Of a stretch of 16,713 nucleotides of DNA, positions 13,000-16,713 are shown in pieces. Position 1 is the first letter of the stretch. Every line of letters starts with the position of its first letter. Origin of the DNA: CAIYRG01 sp035318785 (GTDB lineage: Bacteria; Pseudomonadota; Alphaproteobacteria; Micropepsales; Micropepsaceae). The position numbers were made by a program, and so were the translations under genes. The stretch lies in NCBI GenBank assembly GCA_035318785.1, contig DATHDZ010000181.1, positions 1 through 16,713 on the forward strand, given 5' to 3'. Below the pieces are notes generated by a model. It did not search any database. It saw only the letters and a program-made list of their open reading frames with translations, and had not been told where the DNA came from.

Positions 13000-13614
13000 T
13001 CAAAAAGCATAACGCGCGAGCAGGAAGCCCGCGATGATGGTTCCGAGCACGACGAACATCGTGAGCTCGAGTCGCTTCTCCACGAATGCCCTGATCGGTT
13101 CGCCGAACCAATAGACGAGGCCGGCGACAATCGTGAAACGCGCACCGCGGGTGATCGCCGATAGGACCACGAACATGGCGAAATTGTAGCCCGCGAATCC
13201 CGATGCAATGGTGACAAGCTTATAGGGGATGGGGGTCAAGCCTTTGATCAGGATGATCCAGGCGCCCCATTCGGCGTAAAGCGCGCGGAAGGTCTCCAGG
13301 CTTTGGCCATAGCCATAGACGCGGATCAGCCATTGGCCGAGTGAATCGTACAGCAGTGCGCCTATGGCATAGCCCAGCATTCCGCCGAGCACGGAGGCGA
13401 GCGTGCACCAGCCCGCCAGAAGAAAGGCGCGTTTGCGGTCCGCCAGCACCATCGGCAGCAGCATCACATCGGGCGCAATCGGGAAGAACGAGCTCTCCGC
13501 GAAGGACACCGCGAACAACGCGGCCCAGGCATAGCGTCCCGAGGCGTTCGCCATGGTCCAATCGTAGAGCGCGCGAAACAGCCCGCGTTTCTCGGCGCCG
13601 GTATTTTCGTTCAT
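13000..13614 (-). CDS. DedA/YqaA-family inner-membrane protein (VTT domain)
   Basis: The 204-residue integral membrane protein has several hydrophobic helices. It carries YqaA/DedA signatures: FAESSFFPIAPDV (E40, P45, D49), the re-entrant KGLTPIPYKLVTIASG (K124, P128, P130), then R156 and R159-F160 in ITRGARF. DedA proteins share the VTT fold and are linked to lipid-carrier (undecaprenyl phosphate) or phospholipid flipping and envelope homeostasis. The substrate of YqaA members is unclear. Its ATG (13612-13614) overlaps the TGA of the upstream MFS gene (13611-13613) as ATGA. No Shine-Dalgarno sequence is visible upstream (the minus strand reads AACCCTCCT), so translation is probably coupled to the MFS gene. 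It converges on trcR. Confidence 0.9.
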   Translation of the reverse strand: MNENTGAEKRGLFRALYDWTMANASGRYAWAALFAVSFAESSFFPIAPDVMLLPMVLADRKRAFLLAGWCTLASVLGGMLGYAIGALLYDSLGQWLIRVYGYGQSLETFRALYAEWGAWIILIKGLTPIPYKLVTIASGFAGYNFAMFVVLSAITRGARFTIVAGLVYWFGEPIRAFVEKRLELTMFVVLGTIIAGFLLARYAF

Positions 13615-14861
13615 AGGAGGGTTTCCTGTGTGGGGCCGCGCGGGTCAAGCGGGAGACCGGCGGGCGAGCCTTGCGGCAGCGGCGTGAAGTTTTCACGCGT
13701 TTCGAGTCGCGCGGGTTCCTTCAAGCGTATCCGCGTGAAGGCATAGAAGGCCATGCCGGCATGGACGATCGCCGTATAAAGAAACAGGGAATTGGGTCCG
13801 GCAGTCGCGATCACGAAGGAGGCAAGCAACGGGCCCGGGATCGAGGCCGCGGCGTTGATCATCAAGAGCCCCGCCGACACCTCGACGAATTCCGCCCGCG
13901 GCAGCCGATCGTTCGCGTGCGCGATGGCGAGCGAATAGAGCGGCAGCATGGCCGCGCCGAGCACAAAGGTGATGCTGTAGAAAATCACCGGCATTCCGAC
14001 GAGCAGCCACCCGAGCACCCCAAGCACCAACCCGCAAACGGAGGCCGCGGTGCAGGTGGCGGCTATCATCCAGCGCCGGTCCATGCCGTCCGAAATGCGC
14101 CCCAAAGGCCACTGGATCAGCGCTCCTCCGGCGATGAAGACGCTCATGAAGAGTGCGATCTCGCGCACCGAGAAGCCGAGCGACTGGCCATAAAGCGGTG
14201 CCAGCGCCCAGAACGCGCCATTGGCAAGGCCCGTTGTCACGCATCCCGCTGCGCCCACGGGCGCAACTCTGAAGATGCGTGCCAGGTCGATGTGAAGCGC
14301 AGGACGCAGAGCCGGAGGAGGAAGGCGGGTGAGCCCCATAGGCACCAGGCAGAGGCAATAGAGCATCGCGCCGATGCTGAAGAGTTCGAAGGATTGCGGT
14401 TCCCCCAAGAGAAGCAACCATTGTCCAAGCAGCAGCGCACTCAAATTGACGGCGACATAGAGCGACAGAATTTGGCCACGCGTCTCGTTTGTGGCCCGAT
14501 CGTTGAGCCAGCTCTCTATCGCCATATACAGAATGGCGAGCGAAAATCCCGTGATGCCTCGCGCGGTAAACCACGCCAGGGGGGTCACCCATATCGGCAG
14601 AATCAAAACCGACATTGCGACCAGGGCGGCTGCCACGGCGAAGGCGCGAATATGCCCCACGCGCGACAAAAGAGGCGGTCCGGTAAAACAGCCCAAGACG
14701 AAGCCGGCAAAATACCAGGTGCCGAGCGTGCCCACGGCGATATCGGAAAAGCCGTCGAGATGCGCCCGCAACGGTGTCAGCGTTCCGATGAGCCCGTTTC
14801 CCATCAGGAAAAGACCCGTCGAGACCAGAATCGCGGCAATGCTGGAGGAAGGCGATGCCAT
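13611..14861 (-). CDS. MFS transporter (YcaD-like)
   Basis: The 416-residue protein has about twelve hydrophobic helices in two halves. The family signature between helices 2 and 3 is recognisable as GPPLLSRVGHIRAF, and its counterpart in the second half is GRISDGMDRRWM. The IESWLNDRATNETRGQILSLY segment is characteristic of the YcaD/MFS_1 subgroup. It is a secondary transporter of unknown substrate, probably proton-driven efflux. The C-terminal tail after about 385 is Pro/Thr/Arg-rich and cytoplasmic. Only a weak AGG lies upstream of the start. A possible -35 TTGACT (14914-14909) lies upstream on the minus strand, but the matching -10 is poor. The stop overlaps the DedA start, so the two are one transcription unit. 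Confidence 0.92.
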   Translation of the reverse strand: MASPSSSIAAILVSTGLFLMGNGLIGTLTPLRAHLDGFSDIAVGTLGTWYFAGFVLGCFTGPPLLSRVGHIRAFAVAAALVAMSVLILPIWVTPLAWFTARGITGFSLAILYMAIESWLNDRATNETRGQILSLYVAVNLSALLLGQWLLLLGEPQSFELFSIGAMLYCLCLVPMGLTRLPPPALRPALHIDLARIFRVAPVGAAGCVTTGLANGAFWALAPLYGQSLGFSVREIALFMSVFIAGGALIQWPLGRISDGMDRRWMIAATCTAASVCGLVLGVLGWLLVGMPVIFYSITFVLGAAMLPLYSLAIAHANDRLPRAEFVEVSAGLLMINAAASIPGPLLASFVIATAGPNSLFLYTAIVHAGMAFYAFTRIRLKEPARLETRENFTPLPQGSPAGLPLDPRGPTQETLL

Positions 14862-15059
14862 GATTCGAAACCTGAAAAGCTGCGCTCGCTAGCCTGTCCG
14901 CATCTTTAAGTCAAAAAGGCTAACAGGCCGTAGGATGCGAACTCGCGAATTTATGATCCCCATGCCGCCGCGCGTGCCGATCACCATGCGAGCGGAACTT
15001 GCCGCGGCGAGGGCGTTTCTTTAGTTTTTCGCGCTTCGTTCACCCTTCCCAGATGATCC
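14862..15059. other. Divergent intergenic region between the MFS gene and the acyl-CoA synthetase
   Basis: This 198-bp gap should hold both promoters. On the minus strand TTGACT (14914-14909) is a possible -35 for the MFS gene. On the plus strand I see no convincing promoter or ribosome-binding site before the ATG at 15060; the 20 bases before it are pyrimidine-rich. A 20-codon reading frame (14962-15024) starts ATGCCGCCG but has no supporting signal. Confidence 0.35.
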
Positions 15060-16713
15060 ATGGCAGCGCGAAAAAAGAGCGTTTCAAAAGAAAAAGCGAA
15101 AACGCGCGCGAAGCCCAAGCGCGCGAAGACGCGCAAACCGGTCAAAGGCAAGACCCCGCGGAAGCCCACATCTGTTGCCAAATCGCCAGCCGCGAAAGGC
15201 AAAGCGGCGATCCCCAAGGCAAGATCGTCCGCACGCTCAAAGCAAACGGCCAAAGCTCGTCCTGGCGTTCTGGCCCGCCCGCGTCCCTTGCGGGTCTTGC
15301 CGCAGCCGCGGCCGGCATTGGGACATCGCCATAAGATTCGCGCGGGCAACGCCTATGACACGGACCTGGATCGCACTGCTGCAAATTTTCAGCCCCTGAC
15401 GCCGCTCTCATTTTTGGAGCGCGCCGCCCGCGCTTATCCTAGGACGACCGCCATCATCCACGGCAAGCGCCGCTACTCCTATGCCGAATTCTACGCGCGC
15501 TGCCGCCGTCTCGCCTCGGCGCTGACGCGCGAAGGCATTGAACGCGGCGACACGGTTTCGGTGTTGCTCCCCAACACGCCAGCCATGCTGGAGGTCCATC
15601 ATGGCGTGCCCATGACAAATGGCGTGCTGAACGCGCTCAACACACGTCTCGACGCCGCGTCCATCGCCTTCATGCTCGATCATTCCGAAGCGAAGATCTT
15701 CATCGTGGACCGCGAATTCGCAGCTTGCGCAAAAGCCGCACTCGACCTCGCCGAGGTGAAGCCGCTCCTGCTCGTTTATGACGATCTGGAATTTCCGCAA
15801 AGCGGGGAATTGCCGGGCGCGCAAGACTACGAGGCGTTTCTCCTCAGCGGCGATCCGGAATTCTCATGGCTCATGCCGCAAGACGAATGGGATGCGATCT
15901 CCCTCAACTACACCTCGGGTACAACGGGCCAGCCCAAGGGCGTGGTCTGCCACCATCGCGGCGCCGCCCTCATGGGCTATTCCAACATCCTTGCCTGCCG
16001 CATGCGCGAAAATCCGGTCTATCTTTGGACATTGCCCATGTTCCATTGCAATGGCTGGTGCTTCCCCTGGACCTTGGCGCTGATCGCCGGGACCCATGTG
16101 TGCCTGCGCTGGGTGCGGGCCAAAGAGATGTATGAGGCCATCGACGAACATAAGGTCACCCATCTTTCGGGCGCGCCGACCGTCATGGCAGCGCTGCTGA
16201 ACGCCGAACCGGAAGAACGCCGCCTGCTCTCGCACAAAGTGAACTTCGTGCACGCGGCCGCTCCGCCTCCCGAGGCGATCTTGCTCGCGATGCTGGAGGC
16301 GGGCTTCAGTGTCACCCATGTCTATGGGCTGACCGAGACCTACGGTCCCGCCACGGTGAACGAATGGCACGAGGAGTGGGACCGCCTTTCCCTAAAGGAG
16401 CAGGGCGCCAAACGCATTCGTCAGGGCGTGCCCTATCCGGCATTGGAACAATTGACGGTGCGCGATCCCGCCACCATGGAAGCCGTGCCCGCGGACGGTC
16501 AGACTCTCGGTGAAGTGATGTTTCGCGGCAATATCGTGATGAAGGGTTACCTGAAGAATCCGAAGGCGACGCAGCAAGCCATGGACGGTGGTTGGTTCCA
16601 CTCCGGAGATCTGGGCGTGATGCACGCGGACGGGTACATCGAGCTCAAGGACCGCTCCAAGGACATCATCATCTCGGGCGGGGAGAACATTTCATCGATC
16701 GAGGTCGAGAACG
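15060..16713 (+). CDS. AMP-forming acyl-CoA synthetase with a histone-H1-like basic N-terminal extension (partial, runs off the window)
   Basis: The open frame gives 551 residues without a stop. From about residue 97 (AYDTDLDRTAANFQPLTPL) it is a standard fatty-/aryl-acid CoA ligase. It has the phosphate-binding loop YTSGTTGQPKG (284-294), YGLTETYGP (422-430), the SGDLG aspartate D517 and R532 in DRSKD; the window ends within IEVEN, before the catalytic lysine of the C-terminal lobe. The enzyme activates a carboxylic acid with ATP and joins it to CoA. Residues 1-96 are unusual: residues 1-67 contain 18 Lys, 8 Arg and 14 Ala, with only E11 acidic, and AKTR occurs twice. In-frame TGA at 15054 and ATG at 15060 define the start. 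No other in-frame ATG occurs before the enzyme domain, only TTGs at 15288, 15297 and 15318 without ribosome-binding sites. No clear Shine-Dalgarno precedes 15060 either. Enzyme domain certain; use of the extension likely but unproven. Confidence 0.88.
   Translation, partial: MAARKKSVSKEKAKTRAKPKRAKTRKPVKGKTPRKPTSVAKSPAAKGKAAIPKARSSARSKQTAKARPGVLARPRPLRVLPQPRPALGHRHKIRAGNAYDTDLDRTAANFQPLTPLSFLERAARAYPRTTAIIHGKRRYSYAEFYARCRRLASALTREGIERGDTVSVLLPNTPAMLEVHHGVPMTNGVLNALNTRLDAASIAFMLDHSEAKIFIVDREFAACAKAALDLAEVKPLLLVYDDLEFPQSGELPGAQDYEAFLLSGDPEFSWLMPQDEWDAISLNYTSGTTGQPKGVVCHHRGAALMGYSNILACRMRENPVYLWTLPMFHCNGWCFPWTLALIAGTHVCLRWVRAKEMYEAIDEHKVTHLSGAPTVMAALLNAEPEERRLLSHKVNFVHAAAPPPEAILLAMLEAGFSVTHVYGLTETYGPATVNEWHEEWDRLSLKEQGAKRIRQGVPYPALEQLTVRDPATMEAVPADGQTLGEVMFRGNIVMKGYLKNPKATQQAMDGGWFHSGDLGVMHADGYIELKDRSKDIIISGGENISSIEVEN

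Noticed and set aside
13671..14909. 412-codon open frame on the plus strand opposite the MFS transporter
   Set aside because: Hydrophilic Arg/Glu/Gln/His-rich complement of a membrane protein with no domain features.
14962..15024. 20-codon upstream reading frame before the acyl-CoA synthetase, a possible leader peptide
   Set aside because: No Shine-Dalgarno site, no attenuator hairpin after it and no regulatory residue run.
14981..15349. 122-codon open frame on the minus strand opposite the basic tail of the acyl-CoA synthetase
   Set aside because: It exists because Lys/Arg codons read as Leu/Phe/Ala on the reverse strand; no start signal or family resemblance, and the plus frame continues directly into a real enzyme.
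1..16713. CRISPR arrays, insertion sequences, phage or defence genes
   Set aside because: No regularly spaced direct repeats, transposase, integrase, nuclease or toxin-antitoxin motifs were found; the gene content is housekeeping, transport and metabolism.

Overview
The window looks like chromosomal DNA of a high-GC alphaproteobacterium. The strongest taxonomic signals lie between about 10.3 and 13.0 kb: an RcdA/DUF1465 protein, a DUF1192 protein and a TrcR/DUF1013 regulator, families largely confined to Alphaproteobacteria, together with a cysteine-free ribosomal protein L31. I see seventeen protein-coding genes, two of them cut by the window edges. There are no rRNA or tRNA genes, no CRISPR array, no transposase and no phage genes. 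Genes are densely packed and no gene-free stretch exceeds 300 bases.

Layout. At 1-134 is the tail of a formylglycine-generating-enzyme (sulfatase-modifying) family protein, followed by a 122-bp imperfect palindromic element (166-287). From 2747 down to 318 on the minus strand is a nickel cassette: nikR, a NiCoT Ni/Co permease joined to it by an ATGA overlap, then a TonB/TolA-like energy transducer. A perfect GTATGA-N16-TCATAC NikR operator (2775-2802) sits just upstream of nikR, in the region shared with a divergent aldo/keto reductase. The plus strand then carries an exported metallo-beta-lactamase-fold hydrolase, an intrinsic terminator and an aldehyde dehydrogenase, whose stop codon overlaps that of a convergent lipoprotein/autotransporter-like subtilisin protease (6473-8818, minus).

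A 284-bp intergenic region with a plausible sigma70-type promoter precedes rpmE (L31). Next comes a block that resembles a conserved alphaproteobacterial neighbourhood: an unusual ferredoxin-like plus metallo-beta-lactamase protein, rcdA and DUF1192 on the minus strand, then a PIG3-type quinone oxidoreductase and trcR on the plus strand. RcdA and TrcR are both tied to the CtrA cell-cycle circuit, and the rcdA upstream region contains CtrA-like half sites and a 16-bp perfect palindrome. An MFS transporter overlaps a DedA/YqaA membrane protein (ATGA overlap, minus).

The window ends inside an AMP-forming acyl-CoA synthetase (15060 onward, plus). Its reading frame begins with about 95 residues of Lys/Arg/Ala/Pro-rich, histone-H1-like sequence before the normal enzyme start. 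That is the most unusual structure here. The other candidates for follow-up are the NikR-controlled permease plus TonB cassette, the ferredoxin-like/MBL protein with an altered metal motif, the lipobox-plus-barrel subtilase, and the palindromic element at 166-287.
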